A DNA stretch of 64,000 nucleotides from the NCBI RefSeq assembly GCF_035918395.1, contig NZ_CP142362.1, positions 1,773,501-1,837,500 of the forward strand. The letters are read 5' to 3'. Shown one piece after another: positions 53,563 through 64,000 of this stretch. Made by a program: the position numbers and the translations under genes. Each line of letters begins with the position of its first letter. Positions within the stretch are counted from its first letter, which is position 1. Source of the DNA: Mycolicibacterium sp. ND9-15. Lineage in GTDB: Bacteria > Actinomycetota > Actinomycetes > Mycobacteriales > Mycobacteriaceae. The notes beneath the pieces are model-generated. The model was not told where the DNA came from and ran no database searches. It saw only the letters and a program-made list of their open reading frames with translations.

Positions 53563-53648
53563 GAGCGCTGATCCTGCCACACCCAGCCAGAACGGCCGAT
53601 CTGCCAACAATGCGAAGCCACTGTTAGCACGTTGCTACGCTGGTCGAC

Positions 53649-55076
53649 GTGGCGAAAACGTTCGTCGGGGCGCGCGTACGGCAGCTCCGGAACGAACGCG
53701 GTTTCAGCCAGGCGGCTCTGGCGCAGATGCTGGACATCTCGCCGAGTTACCTCAACCAGATCGAGCACGACGTGCGGCCGCTGACCGTGGCCGTGCTACT
53801 GCGCATCACCGAGGTGTTCGGCGTCGACGCGACGTTCTTCGCCTCGGAGGACGACACCCGCCTGGTCGCCGAGTTGCGCGAGGTCACGCTGGACCGGGAT
53901 CTGGACATCGACGTCGACATCGGGGAGATCGCGGATATGGTGGCCGCGCACCCGAACTTGGCCCGCGCGATGGTCAACCTGCATCGCCGATACCAGCTGA
54001 CCACCACCCGGTTGGCGGCGGCCACCGAGGACCGGTTCTCGGACGGCGGTGGCTTCGGCTCGGGATCGGGTGCGATCACGATGCCGCACGAGGAAGTGCG
54101 CGATTACTTCTACCAACGACAGAACTATCTCCACGAGCTCGACACCGCCGCCGAGGGCCTCACCGTCCGGATGGGCATGCACCGGGCCGAGCTCGCCCGC
54201 CAACTGTCGGACCGCCTGACGATGGTGTACGGGGTCCGCATCGCGCGCCGCATCGATCTGGGCGAATCGGTGCTGCACCGCTACGATCCGGTGACGAAGA
54301 CGCTGGAGCTCAACAATCACCTCTCCTCCGGGCGGACGGCGTTCAAGATGGCCGTCGAGTTGGCGTATCTCGAATTCGGCGGGCTCATCGACAAACTCGT
54401 CGGCGAGGGCAGGTTCACCAGCGACGAATCGACGCGGTTGGCGCGACTCGGTCTGGCCAACTACTTCGCGGCCGCGATGGTGTTGCCCTACACGCAGTTT
54501 CACGATGTCGCCGAGAACTTTCGCTACGACATCGAACGGCTCTCGGCGTTCTATTCCGTCAGCTACGAGACGATCGCACACCGGCTCTCCACGCTGCAGC
54601 GACCGTCGATGCGCGGTGTACCGTTGTCATTCGTTCGAGTCGACCGCGCAGGAAACATGTCAAAACGTCAGTCCGCCACCGGATTCCACTTCTCGTCGAG
54701 TGGCGGTACCTGCCCGCTGTGGAACGTCTACGAGACGTTCGCCAACCCCGGAAAGATTCTGGTACAGGTCGCGCAGATGCCCGACGGGCGCAACTACATG
54801 TGGGTGGCACGCACGGTCGAGCGCCGCGCGCAACGCTACGGGCAACCGGGTAAGACGTTCGCGATCGGCCTGGGCTGCGAGCTACGGCATGCGCACCGGT
54901 TGGTCTACTCGGAGGGACTCGACCTGTCCGGTGGGGTGTCCACGCCGATCGGTGCGGGCTGCCGGGTCTGCGAGCGCGACAACTGTCCGCAGCGTGCCTT
55001 CCCCGCGCTGGGCCGTGCGCTCGACATCGACGAGCACCGCAGCACCGTCTCGCCCTACCTGGTCAAGCAGCCCTAG
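53649..55076 (+). CDS. ramB: RamB, regulator of glyoxylate/acetate metabolism
   Basis: 475 residues. The XRE HTH is at residues about 8-62 (VRQLRNERGFSQAALAQMLDISPSYLNQIEHDVRPL), followed by an ImmA/IrrE-like and short-chain fatty acyl regulator domain. A C-terminal cysteine cluster (CPLWN, LGCELRH, GCRVCERDNCPQR) is typical of the family. RamB represses icl under glucose in actinobacteria. The start is GTG at 53649. It is close to its likely target icl and divergent from the thioesterase gene. Confidence 0.95.
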   Translation: MAKTFVGARVRQLRNERGFSQAALAQMLDISPSYLNQIEHDVRPLTVAVLLRITEVFGVDATFFASEDDTRLVAELREVTLDRDLDIDVDIGEIADMVAAHPNLARAMVNLHRRYQLTTTRLAAATEDRFSDGGGFGSGSGAITMPHEEVRDYFYQRQNYLHELDTAAEGLTVRMGMHRAELARQLSDRLTMVYGVRIARRIDLGESVLHRYDPVTKTLELNNHLSSGRTAFKMAVELAYLEFGGLIDKLVGEGRFTSDESTRLARLGLANYFAAAMVLPYTQFHDVAENFRYDIERLSAFYSVSYETIAHRLSTLQRPSMRGVPLSFVRVDRAGNMSKRQSATGFHFSSSGGTCPLWNVYETFANPGKILVQVAQMPDGRNYMWVARTVERRAQRYGQPGKTFAIGLGCELRHAHRLVYSEGLDLSGGVSTPIGAGCRVCERDNCPQRAFPALGRALDIDEHRSTVSPYLVKQP

Positions 55077-55086
55077 ACTCGCTGTG

Positions 55087-55638
55087 GTGAGCGAACTCGA
55101 GTCGGCACGCATCGCGCCCGGTGGATTCAAGGAACTCGGCCCCCTCAACTGGGCCATCGCGAAGCTGGGTGCACGGGCAATCCGCGCACCCCGGTTCAGC
55201 CTCTTCAATGTGCTTGGCCGACATCGGCTTCTGTTTCTGGCGTGGCTGCCCTACAGCGGGGTGCTGCTGGGAATGCTCAGCAAGCTGTCGGTGCAGGACG
55301 CCGAGACGGTCATCCTGCGCGTCGGCCATCTGCGCGACTGCGAATACGAACTACAGCAGCATCGCCGGTTGGCCCGCAGCCGCGGTATCGGCCCGGATGT
55401 GCAGAAGAAGATATTCGAGGGTCCGGACGCCGAGGGACTGACCGACCGTCAGCGCGCGTTGATCACCGCCACCGACGAGTTCGTCGTGACGCGGGGGCTG
55501 TCGCCCGAGACGTGGGCCGTGCTCGCCAGACACCTCACCAAGCCGCAGCTGATCGAGTTCTGCATGCTGGCCGCACAGTACGACGGGCTGGCGGCGACAA
55601 TCACGACTTTGAAAGTGCCGCTGGACTTTCCGGACTGA
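55087..55638 (+). CDS. Carboxymuconolactone decarboxylase-family (AhpD-like) protein (Rv0464c-like)
   Basis: 183 residues. The AhpD-like core has a glutamate and cysteine-histidine arrangement in HLRDCEYELQQHRRLAR; the second cysteine of the CxxC found in AhpD is missing, so peroxidase activity is not assured. The C-terminal helix FCMLAAQYDGLAATITTL is typical. Substrate unknown. GTG at 55087 (55084 is an alternative) follows ramB by 10 bases on the same strand. Confidence 0.88.
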   Translation: MSELESARIAPGGFKELGPLNWAIAKLGARAIRAPRFSLFNVLGRHRLLFLAWLPYSGVLLGMLSKLSVQDAETVILRVGHLRDCEYELQQHRRLARSRGIGPDVQKKIFEGPDAEGLTDRQRALITATDEFVVTRGLSPETWAVLARHLTKPQLIEFCMLAAQYDGLAATITTLKVPLDFPD

Positions 55639-55641
55639 ATA

Positions 55642-55706
55642 TCCGCGAAACGGCATTCCGGCAGGACTTTTCTCGCACTTTGTCTGATGGAATACCGTTT
55701 CGCGAA
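55642..55706. repeat. Hairpin with 18-base arms between convergent genes
   Basis: Arms 55642-55659 and 55689-55706 pair at 16 of 18 positions (core CGCGAAACGG with CCGTTTCGCG). It lies between the convergent stops at 55638 and 55715, so it is well placed as a bidirectional terminator. Confidence 0.7.
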
Positions 55707-55714
55707 CCAATCGG

Positions 55715-56005
55715 CTAGAGATAAGTGATGCCGAGCACGATCAGCGACAGCAGCACGGGTGAGACCGGCAGGGCGCACAGGAACGCCGCCCACACTTCGG
55801 CTTTGCGCTGGTAGGAACGCCATCCCAGCCAGGCGGCGAGCCCGCCGGCGACGAACGACACCGCGGCCACCACCAGCACCCAGGTGCTGACGTTCGAGGT
55901 CGCGGTGGCAAGCGAGATACCGGCCAGCCACAGGATATGGCCGACCGCCAGCCCGCCGATACCGGCGACCCAGAGCGCTCGCGTTGCGCCGGCCGTCTGA
56001 ACCAC
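55715..56005 (-). CDS. Small membrane protein (Rv0463-like)
   Basis: 96 residues with three hydrophobic helices (about 10-30, 35-57 and 70-93). No motif suggests an activity. GTG at 56005 lies 2 bases after the lpdC stop, gives the length of Rv0463, and replaces a longer open frame that is antisense to lpdC. It is probably cotranscribed with lpdC. Confidence 0.85.
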   Translation of the reverse strand: MVQTAGATRALWVAGIGGLAVGHILWLAGISLATATSNVSTWVLVVAAVSFVAGGLAAWLGWRSYQRKAEVWAAFLCALPVSPVLLSLIVLGITYL

Positions 56006-56007
56006 GC

Positions 56008-57411
56008 TCAGAAGTTGATCATGTGGCCGAGCAACCCGTGGAAGCACTCCTGCAGTGCCTCGGACATGGTCGGATGCGTGTGCACGTTGCGGGCCAACTC
56101 GGTGGCGGTCAGGTCCCACTTCTGCGCAAGGGTCAGCTCCGGGAGCAGTTCGGAGACGTCGTGGCCGATCAGGTGGCCACCGAGCAGCTCGCCGTACTTG
56201 CCGTCGGCGATCAGCTTGACGAAGCCGCTGGGGTCGCCCGCGCCGTGCGCCTTGGCGTTGGCGGTGAAGGGGAACTTGGCGACCTTGACGTCGTAACCCT
56301 CGTCGCGGGCCTGCTCCTCGGTGAGCCCGAAGCTGGCGACCTGCGGCTGGCAGAACGTCGCGCGCGGCAGCATCCGGTAGTCCCCCAGCGGCAGAGTCTC
56401 TGCGCCCGCGATGGTTTCGGCGGCGATGACGCCTTGGGCTTCGGCCACGTGCGCCAGCTGCAGCTTGCCGGTGACGTCACCGATCGCATAGATGTGCGGC
56501 ACGTTGGTGCGCATGTAGTCGTCGATGCCGATGGCCTTGCGCTCGGTGACGTCGACCCCGGCGTTCTCCAGGCCGTAGCCCTCGATGTTCGGCGCGAAAC
56601 CGATTGCCTGAAGCACCTTTTCGGCTTTGATGTCTTCGGAGTTGCCGTCCTTGCTGACGGTCACGGTGACCTCGCCGCCACCGGCCCCGTCATCGCTGAT
56701 CGACTCGACCTTGGTGCCCGTGAGCACCTTGACACCGAGCTTCTTGAACTGCTTCTCGATTTCCTTGGAGACCTCGGCGTCCTCGTTGGGCAGGGCGCGG
56801 GGCAGGAACTCGACGATAGTGACGTCGACGCCGAAATTCTTCAGCAGATAGCCGAACTCCATGCCGATCGCGCCCGCGCCCGCGATGACGATCGACGACG
56901 GCAGCTCGCGCGTCATGATGAGCTCTTCGTAGGTGACCACGTTCTCCGACAGCGACGTGCCGGGCACCAGCCGGGTGCTGCTGCCGGTGGCGATGATTGC
57001 GTTGTCGAACTCGACGGTCTCGGTGTCTCCCTCGTTGAGATCGACCTCGATGGTGTGGTCGTCTTTGAACTTCCCGTATCCGTGAATCTCGGTGATCTTG
57101 TTCTTCTTCATCAGGTAGTGCACACCGGTGACCCGGCCCTCGGCGACCTTGCGGCTGCGGTCGAAGGCGGCACCGAAGTCGAACGTCACGTCACCGCTGA
57201 TGCCGAACTGTTTGGCTTCCTTGGTGAAGATGTTGGCCAGTTCGGCGTTGCGCAGCAGCGCCTTCGACGGGATGCATCCGACGTTGAGGCACACGCCGCC
57301 CCAGTACTTGGGTTCGACGATGGCGGTGTTCAGTCCGAGCTGGGCAGCGCGAATGGCCGCGACGTATCCGCCGGGACCTGCTCCGAGAACGACGACGTCA
57401 TAGTGGGTCAC
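56008..57411 (-). CDS. lpdC: Dihydrolipoamide dehydrogenase
   Basis: 467 residues. The E3 subunit of pyruvate dehydrogenase and, in mycobacteria, of the peroxynitrite reductase system. The redox disulfide is C41 and C46 in [13 protein letters not shown], the FAD motif is [15 protein letters not shown], the NAD motif is [16 protein letters not shown], and the C-terminal catalytic His and Glu are in [10 protein letters not shown]. It starts 9 bases after the stop of the upstream membrane gene. No other PDH subunit gene is in the window. Confidence 0.98.
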   Translation of the reverse strand: MTHYDVVVLGAGPGGYVAAIRAAQLGLNTAIVEPKYWGGVCLNVGCIPSKALLRNAELANIFTKEAKQFGISGDVTFDFGAAFDRSRKVAEGRVTGVHYLMKKNKITEIHGYGKFKDDHTIEVDLNEGDTETVEFDNAIIATGSSTRLVPGTSLSENVVTYEELIMTRELPSSIVIAGAGAIGMEFGYLLKNFGVDVTIVEFLPRALPNEDAEVSKEIEKQFKKLGVKVLTGTKVESISDDGAGGGEVTVTVSKDGNSEDIKAEKVLQAIGFAPNIEGYGLENAGVDVTERKAIGIDDYMRTNVPHIYAIGDVTGKLQLAHVAEAQGVIAAETIAGAETLPLGDYRMLPRATFCQPQVASFGLTEEQARDEGYDVKVAKFPFTANAKAHGAGDPSGFVKLIADGKYGELLGGHLIGHDVSELLPELTLAQKWDLTATELARNVHTHPTMSEALQECFHGLLGHMINF

Positions 57412-57420
57412 GCCCCCACC

Positions 57421-57903
57421 CTAGTAAGGGATGACGCCTGCGAAACACCGACTTGCCCATTCGCAGTAGTAGAGGCCGTGCAGGATCGCCGCGCCCGCCA
57501 CGGCGCCCATCGGCGCCGACGTGACCGCGATCGCAAGCGCCGAGACCACGGGCCGGTCCGGCGCCATGGCGAGAAGCAGGCCACCCACCGTCGAGGCGAC
57601 CACGAACACCAGCACCACGAAGACCGGGGCCGTCTTGTCGATCGAGTGATACCACCAGTGGTAGAAACCCCACCCCGCTAGTGCGGAGAGCCCCCAGACG
57701 CCCACGACGACAAGCACGAACATCCAGCGTTTGAGGTGCCGGTAGTTGCCGGGCACCACCACGGGGTGCGCTGGAACGGGTACCGGCTCCGGCCGCAGGT
57801 CTTCGACGGCGGTCATCCCCAGCGCCCCGAACTCGTCCGTGCTGAACGTCGGCGTGTAGGGCTCCGTCGGATCGCCTGGCAGCGTCTCGGTGGTCTCAGA
57901 CAC
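57421..57903 (-). CDS. Membrane protein (Rv0461-like)
   Basis: 160 residues. A polar N-terminus of about 55 residues (acidic, Pro and Thr rich) is followed by three hydrophobic helices (about 60-82, 90-112 and 120-143) and a short tail with two cysteines (LYYCEWASRCFAGVIPY). Function unknown. GTG at 57903 overlaps the 3' end of the next upstream gene by 8 bases. It sits 9 bases upstream of lpdC. Confidence 0.83.
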   Translation of the reverse strand: MSETTETLPGDPTEPYTPTFSTDEFGALGMTAVEDLRPEPVPVPAHPVVVPGNYRHLKRWMFVLVVVGVWGLSALAGWGFYHWWYHSIDKTAPVFVVLVFVVASTVGGLLLAMAPDRPVVSALAIAVTSAPMGAVAGAAILHGLYYCEWASRCFAGVIPY

Positions 57904-58174
57904 CGTGCACCGCCTGGATCGCCACCAGCGCACCGAACCAGCCCGGCGCGACACCGAGGATGAAGGCGCCGACCGTCGTCACCCAGCGCCGCGCCGACAC
58001 GAGAATCGCCAGCATGCCGAGCGCGCCGGGCACGCCGACGACGAGCGCGACGACGACGTCGGGCCGCACGGGGACGTCGATCACCAGGGTCGCGGCGATC
58101 CCAAGAATCAGTCCCACCGCGGCGCCGATCAGCAATGCGCTGGTCAGCACCCATGCACGGGGAAGCGGTATCAC
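57896..58174 (-). CDS. Small hydrophobic membrane protein (Rv0460-like)
   Basis: 92 residues with three helices (about 8-32, 40-58 and 65-88). No domain is recognised. ATG at 58174 and a stop 8 bases inside the next gene show translational overlap. It belongs to the membrane-protein pair upstream of lpdC. Confidence 0.83.
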   Translation of the reverse strand: MIPLPRAWVLTSALLIGAAVGLILGIAATLVIDVPVRPDVVVALVVGVPGALGMLAILVSARRWVTTVGAFILGVAPGWFGALVAIQAVHGV

Positions 58175-58210
58175 GCTTGGAAGGCTACGCGGACAGCTCT
58201 GCTCGGCCGG

Positions 58211-58755
58211 TTAACCGCTCGGCGCGTCAGGTATCGGACAGGCATCGATTGCATCACCGACGATGTGCGTGGCCGACGCCGGCGGCCGGACGCCCCGCGC
58301 GAAATCCGCCCCGGTCACGGCGGGTGCGGCGGCCAGCGACCGGTTCTCGGCCTCGGTGAACGCCCGGCCTCGGCTCAGGAACCGCACCCCTTCGGGGGCT
58401 TCGACGCTGAAGCCGCCGCCTCTGCCGGGGACGACGTCGATCACGAGTTGGGTGTGCTTCCATGCGTCGAATTGCGGGCCGGAGATCCACACGGGAACGC
58501 CGTCACCGACGTCGAGCACCGCTAGCAGCACGTCGCGGTCGCCGACGACGAACTCGCCGTCGGGGTAGCACATCGGCGACGACCCGTCGCAGCAGCCGCC
58601 GGACTGGTGGAACATCAGCGCACCGTGCTTGTCCTGCAGACGGGCCAGCAGATCGGCGGCCGCCCGGGTGATCAGCGCCCGCGGCGGCGCCCCAGCGGGA
58701 TTTCGGCGCGCTGCTGATCGCGCAGCGATCGGATGCGCGCCGAAATCACTCGTCA

Positions 58756-58756
<1 letters not shown>
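58211..58756 (-). CDS. DUF779 family protein (Rv0459-like)
   Basis: 181 residues. The pattern KHGALMFHQSGGCCDGSSPMCY (cysteines near residues 55-63) followed by GPQFDAWKHTQLVIDVVPGRGGGFSVEAPEGVRFLSR is the DUF779 family, usually encoded next to aldehyde dehydrogenases. The cysteines may bind metal or take part in redox. The ATG shares one base with the stop of the aldehyde dehydrogenase gene (TGATG), so it is translationally coupled to it. Confidence 0.92.
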
Positions 58757-60279
<1,523 letters not shown>

Positions 60280-60333
60280 CTTCGACCTCCCTCGAACGGT
60301 GTAACCGAGCTCACACTACGCCGAACCGCCACA

Positions 60334-62376
60334 ATGGGTCCCGTGGGAGACGACCCGTATCTGTGGCTCGAGGACATCACCGGCGACGACGCGCTGGACT
60401 GGGTGCGCAAGCACAACGAACCGACCGTCGCTCGGTTCGGCGGCGACCGCTTCGAGCAGATGCGCAGCGAAGCGCTGGAGGTGCTCGACACCGACGCCCG
60501 CATCCCCTACGTACGCAGGCGCGGCGAATACCTGTACAACTTCTGGCGCGACGCGGACAACCCGCGCGGTCTGTGGCGGCGCACGACGCTGGACAGCTAC
60601 CGCGCCGAAGAGCCCGACTGGGATGTGCTGATCGACGTCGACGAGCTTGCGCGCGTCGACGACGAGAACTGGGTGTGGGCCGGCGCGGAGGTGCTGGAGC
60701 CGGATTACTCGCTCGCGCTCATCGAGCTGTCCCGCGGCGGCGCCGACGCCACCGTGGTTCGCGAATTCGACATGACCACACGGCAGTTCGTCACCGATGG
60801 GTTTGCATTGCCGGAGGCCAAGTCAAGCGTGGCGTGGCAGGACCGCGACACCGTGCTGGTCGGTACCGACTTCGGGCCGGGCTCGCTGACCGACTCCGGG
60901 TATCCGCGAATCGTCAAGCGCTGGCGTCGCGGACTCCCACTCGCCGAGGCGCAGACGCTGTTCGAGGGCGAAGCTGCCGATGTCAGCGTGGGATGCGGCT
61001 ATGACGCGACACCGGGCTTCGAGCGGTTGCTGATCACGCGGTCGTTCGACTTCTTCAACCGATACCGCTACGAGTTGCGCGGCGAGGAGCTGATACCGAT
61101 CGAGGTTCCCACCGACGCCGGTATCTCGGTGCACCGGGAATGGTTGCTGATCCGGCCGCGCACCGATTGGACGGTAGGTCCGACGACGTACCGGGCAGGT
61201 TCGCTGCTGGCCACGAACTACGCCGAATACCTCGACGACGCACGCGAATTACGGGTTGTGTTCGAGCCCGATGAGCACTCCAGCCTGGAGAACTACGCGT
61301 GGACGCGGGACCGCCTGGTCATCGTCGCGCTCGTCGACGTGATCAGCCAGCTGCAGGTGGTGACACCGGGAACGTGGGAGCGAGCCGAGATTCCGGGAAT
61401 TCCGCCCAACACCAACACCGTGCTGGTCGACGTCGACGAGTATGGCGACGAAATGTTCTTGGACTCAAGTGGTTTCGATACCCCATCGCGGCTGCTATCG
61501 GGTGTCGCCGGTGGTGCGGTCACCGAGGTCAAGCGTGCGCCGTCGTTCTTCGATGCAGCCGACCTCGAGGTCAGCCAGCACTTCGTCGCCTCCGCGGACG
61601 GCACCGAGATTCCGTATTTCGTGGTCGGACACCGTCACGTGCAGGCGCCGGGACCGACACTGCTGAGCGGATACGGCGGCTTCGAGGTCGCGAACACGCC
61701 AAGCTACGGCGGCGTCCTGGGCAGGCTCTGGCTGAGCCGAGGCGGCACCTACGTGCTGGCGAACATTCGCGGTGGCGGCGAATACGGGCCGACGTGGCAC
61801 ACACAGGCGATGCGAGAGAACCGCCACCTCGTCTACGAGGATTTCGCCGCCGTCGCACGGGATCTCGTTACGCGAGGCATCACCACCGTCGAACAGCTCG
61901 GTGCACAGGGGGGAAGCAACGGCGGACTGCTGATGGGTGTGATGCTGACGCGCTATCCGGAACTGTTCGGCGCGCTGGTGTGCAGCGTGCCACTGCTGGA
62001 TATGCGTCGGTTCCATCTGCTGCTGGCGGGCGCTTCGTGGATGGCCGAGTACGGTGATCCGGACAACCCCGACGACTGGGAGTTCATCGCGAAATACTCG
62101 CCGTACCAGAATATTTCGGCCGATCGGCGGTACCCGCCCGTGTTGATCACCACCTCCACCCGTGACGACCGCGTGCATCCCGGCCATGCGCGCAAGATGG
62201 CTGCGGCACTGCAGGACGCGGGGCATCCCGTCCACTACTACGAAAACATCGAGGGCGGTCACGCGGGCGCGGCCGACAACGCCCAGACCGCGTTCCGCTC
62301 GGCGCTGATCCACGAGTTCCTGTGGTCGATGCTCAGTGCAGCAACTGGTCCCCGAGGAACCGCTCGGGTCCGGTGA
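60334..62376 (+). CDS. Prolyl oligopeptidase-family serine peptidase (Rv0457c-like)
   Basis: 680 residues. A seven-bladed propeller (about residues 60-410) precedes the alpha/beta hydrolase domain. The catalytic triad is S528 (GGSNGGLLMG), an aspartate near 611-612 (TSTRDDRVHPGHA) and H643 (EGGHAGA). It cleaves short peptides, mostly after proline, probably in the cytoplasm since no signal peptide is seen. ATG at 60334 is chosen; GTG at 60343 is possible. The 3' end overlaps the convergent efeB-like gene by 44 bases. Confidence 0.94.
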   Translation: MGPVGDDPYLWLEDITGDDALDWVRKHNEPTVARFGGDRFEQMRSEALEVLDTDARIPYVRRRGEYLYNFWRDADNPRGLWRRTTLDSYRAEEPDWDVLIDVDELARVDDENWVWAGAEVLEPDYSLALIELSRGGADATVVREFDMTTRQFVTDGFALPEAKSSVAWQDRDTVLVGTDFGPGSLTDSGYPRIVKRWRRGLPLAEAQTLFEGEAADVSVGCGYDATPGFERLLITRSFDFFNRYRYELRGEELIPIEVPTDAGISVHREWLLIRPRTDWTVGPTTYRAGSLLATNYAEYLDDARELRVVFEPDEHSSLENYAWTRDRLVIVALVDVISQLQVVTPGTWERAEIPGIPPNTNTVLVDVDEYGDEMFLDSSGFDTPSRLLSGVAGGAVTEVKRAPSFFDAADLEVSQHFVASADGTEIPYFVVGHRHVQAPGPTLLSGYGGFEVANTPSYGGVLGRLWLSRGGTYVLANIRGGGEYGPTWHTQAMRENRHLVYEDFAAVARDLVTRGITTVEQLGAQGGSNGGLLMGVMLTRYPELFGALVCSVPLLDMRRFHLLLAGASWMAEYGDPDNPDDWEFIAKYSPYQNISADRRYPPVLITTSTRDDRVHPGHARKMAAALQDAGHPVHYYENIEGGHAGAADNAQTAFRSALIHEFLWSMLSAATGPRGTARVR

Positions 62377-63568
62377 CGCCGGGCAGCGTGAAGAAGAACC
62401 CCCCGCCGACCGGCAGGATGTACTCCTCGAGCGGTTCGCCCTTCAGCCGGCGCTGCACGGTCAGGAAGCCCTTCTCGAGGCTGCGCTGGTAGGCGATGAA
62501 GGCCAGTCCCTGGTCGAGTCGGCCCGCGCCGTCGAAACCCCTGGAGTAGTTGAAGCCCCGCCGCAGGATCAGGTTCTCGTCGGTCTCGGGTGTGCGGGGA
62601 TTCGCCAGCCGGATATGAGCGGTCAGCGGAATTCGCTTGCCGTCCGGGTCCTCTGGGTAGTCGGGGTCGCTGAACTCGCCGTCCAGCCCGAGCGGCGCAC
62701 CGCTGATCTTGCTGCGCCCGATCAGCGCCTCCTGCTCGACGAGTTGAGTACGGTCCCAGAACTCGACGAACATCCGGATGATTCGGATCGCCTGATACGA
62801 GCCGCCGACCGCCCATTCCGGTTCGCCATCCTGCGGGCCGACCCAGACGTGGCGATCCATGATCGCGTCGTCGTCGACATCGAGGTTGGCCGTCCCATCC
62901 TTGAAGCCCAACAGGTTTCGTGGCGTCGCGGCCTCCGATGCCCGGCCGGCGCCGATGCCCCTCGCATAGCCGTCGACCATCCACCGAAGCACCAGATCGC
63001 TGCGGGTGCGGCGCATCAACTGCCGCAGGGCGAACACGACGGTGTCGGTGTGTCCGGCCTCCATGATGATCGACAGGTCGCCGTGGGACAGTTTGGGATC
63101 CAGCCGGTCGTTGGCCAGGAACGGCATGGTGACCAGCTCTTTGGGCTTGCGATCGGCCAGCCCGAACCGGTCGTCGAACAGCGAAGCTCCGACGCCGACC
63201 ACGATCGACAGGTTGTCTGCGGGCGGCTGCTCCCCGAGGATGCCGGAGTCGACGGGCGGGTACTCGGGATCACGGGTCTGGAGCGGCTTACCCGCCATCA
63301 GCCCGCGGATCTCCTCGGTGAGGTCCTGCAGGGTGCGCTTCAGGCCGTCGCGATCCTTCGACAGCACATTGAACGATGCGATCAGGCCCTGTTCCGGGAT
63401 GGGCAGCGCGGTGATTCCGGTCTGGTGCGGCCCCTCGAACGGGACGAACGCCGCCGCGGGCGCCCCGGTGTCCGGCGAGCACCCGGCGAGGGCCGCACCG
63501 ACGCCGACCGCGGCGCCCGTGCCGAGCGCGCCGGTGATGAAGCCGCGGCGCGAAAGACCTTCGGTCAC
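62333..63568 (-). CDS. efeB: Tat-exported Dyp-type peroxidase / deferrochelatase (EfeB-like)
   Basis: 411 residues. A haem-containing Dyp peroxidase that, in EfeUOB systems, acts outside the membrane in ferrous iron uptake or haem iron release. The N-terminus has the Tat signal SRRGFITG and a lipobox-like LAGC, the GxxDG motif is in LLGFKDGTANLD near residue 220, and the proximal-side segment TPETDENLILRRGFNYSRG is typical. GTG at 63568 overlaps the stop of the upstream EfeO-like gene (GTGA). The 3' end overlaps the convergent peptidase gene. Confidence 0.94.
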   Translation of the reverse strand: MTEGLSRRGFITGALGTGAAVGVGAALAGCSPDTGAPAAAFVPFEGPHQTGITALPIPEQGLIASFNVLSKDRDGLKRTLQDLTEEIRGLMAGKPLQTRDPEYPPVDSGILGEQPPADNLSIVVGVGASLFDDRFGLADRKPKELVTMPFLANDRLDPKLSHGDLSIIMEAGHTDTVVFALRQLMRRTRSDLVLRWMVDGYARGIGAGRASEAATPRNLLGFKDGTANLDVDDDAIMDRHVWVGPQDGEPEWAVGGSYQAIRIIRMFVEFWDRTQLVEQEALIGRSKISGAPLGLDGEFSDPDYPEDPDGKRIPLTAHIRLANPRTPETDENLILRRGFNYSRGFDGAGRLDQGLAFIAYQRSLEKGFLTVQRRLKGEPLEEYILPVGGGFFFTLPGVTGPERFLGDQLLH

Positions 63569-64000
63569 TGCAGTTTCAGCACTCCAGAAATCTGCGACAT
63601 GTTTTCCGACAGCCCGGCGAGCTGGGCCTTCAGCTTGTCGATGACGTCGGGTGTCACGGTGACCTCCGGGCAGCGAGCCGACGGATACGGATCGTTCTCG
63701 GTGCAGAACAGCACCCAGCCGTCACCGCGGCGCAGGGGCGCCAAGGTCTCGAATACCGAATCGATTCCCGCGTCGATCTCGCCCAGCAACGCCGGATCTG
63801 CCTTTACCAGAGCGGGGTTCAACTTGCCGACGGCGTCGCGTGCCCCCTGCACGTTCGCGTCGAAGTCCCAGAGGTCGGTCTTGGAGTAGCGCTCCTCTTC
63901 GCCGGTGATCTTGCCCTCGGACACCTCTTCGATGAGTTCGGCGGCGCCGTTGGCGACGTCGATCGGCTTCACCTCGACCGACGGGAACTGGGCCTTCAGG
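63565..64000 (-). CDS. efeO: EfeO/EfeM-like iron-uptake lipoprotein (N-terminus beyond window)
   Basis: The C-terminal ~144 residues of an imelysin-type periplasmic protein. TDLWDFDANVQGARDAV and the final helices fit the EfeO family, which captures iron for the EfeU permease. The start lies beyond the right edge. It is coupled by GTGA to efeB, so the order efeO-efeB supports an EfeUOB operon; efeU would be expected upstream, outside the window. Confidence 0.9.
   Translation of the reverse strand, partial: LKAQFPSVEVKPIDVANGAAELIEEVSEGKITGEEERYSKTDLWDFDANVQGARDAVGKLNPALVKADPALLGEIDAGIDSVFETLAPLRRGDGWVLFCTENDPYPSARCPEVTVTPDVIDKLKAQLAGLSENMSQISGVLKLQ

Overview
The window is high-GC actinobacterial chromosome, and its gene order is mycobacterial. 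Markers include mshA (mycothiol), hbhA (heparin-binding haemagglutinin), senX3-regX3, the hemA-hemC-hemD-hemB cluster, icl next to ramB, and the mycobacterial small-subunit protein bS22. The genes follow, in reverse order, the block I remember as Rv0457c-Rv0528 of Mycobacterium tuberculosis. All Rv numbers here are from memory and no search was run. Several pieces of the M. tuberculosis block are missing from their expected slots (mmpS2/mmpL2 and the mycolate methyltransferase genes cmaA2, umaA and pcaA). Several loci are added, which suggests a free-living, probably rapid-growing mycobacterium (Mycolicibacterium-like). No tRNA, rRNA, CRISPR array, insertion sequence or phage gene was recognised, and no gene-free stretch exceeds about 250 bases.

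Layout. 1-4456 (minus): cytochrome c maturation (resB cut by the window edge, ccdA, a TlpA-like lipoprotein), a histidine phosphatase and hemL, all overlapping. 4517-10303: a variable region with an F420-type oxidoreductase, a 41-residue basic peptide, two unrecognised genes, a decayed cytochrome P450 behind an intact flavin split-barrel gene, and an MpaB-like oxygenase with a TetR regulator. 10300-17020 (minus): small membrane proteins downstream of hemA-hemC-hemD-hemB. 17158-26818: glutaredoxin-like protein, HAD hydrolase, dehydratase, acyltransferase, epimerase, bS22, BldC-like regulator, proC, thioesterase, TIM-barrel protein, membrane protein and exopolyphosphatase. 26831-34674: cysteine-rich protein, senX3-regX3, gpm1, YbjN protein, mshA, ROK regulator and SDR. 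34747-37640: LD-transpeptidase, murB and a DUF2505 protein. 37726-44377: methyltransferase, nitrilase-like enzyme, membrane protein, then an added trio (lipoprotein, sedolisin protease, membrane protein), then deoC. 44377-50266: hbhA region, TetR, polyphosphate kinase 2 and a frameshifted DUF559-like gene. 50285-60279: fadB2, isocitrate lyase, acyl-ACP thioesterase, ramB, lpdC, membrane proteins and aldehyde dehydrogenase. 60334-64000: prolyl oligopeptidase and the end of an Efe iron-uptake operon.

Functional themes. Tetrapyrrole synthesis (hemL, hemA, C, D, B) sits near cytochrome c maturation. Phosphate and polyphosphate metabolism recurs: a Ppx/GppA protein, a PPK2 kinase and SenX3-RegX3 with a PHO-box-like site. 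Growth on acetate and fatty acids is represented by icl, ramB, fadB2 and lpdC. Translation is tightly coupled throughout, with ATGA, GTGA and TTGA stop-start overlaps at most operon junctions; these overlaps decided many of the start codons given here.

The most interesting signals are a ~60-base hairpin repeat carried in frame inside ccdA and repeated upstream of gpm1, a 27-base minisatellite encoding the tail of the exopolyphosphatase, a lipoprotein-sedolisin-membrane protein operon, and several unassigned palindromes placed like operators.
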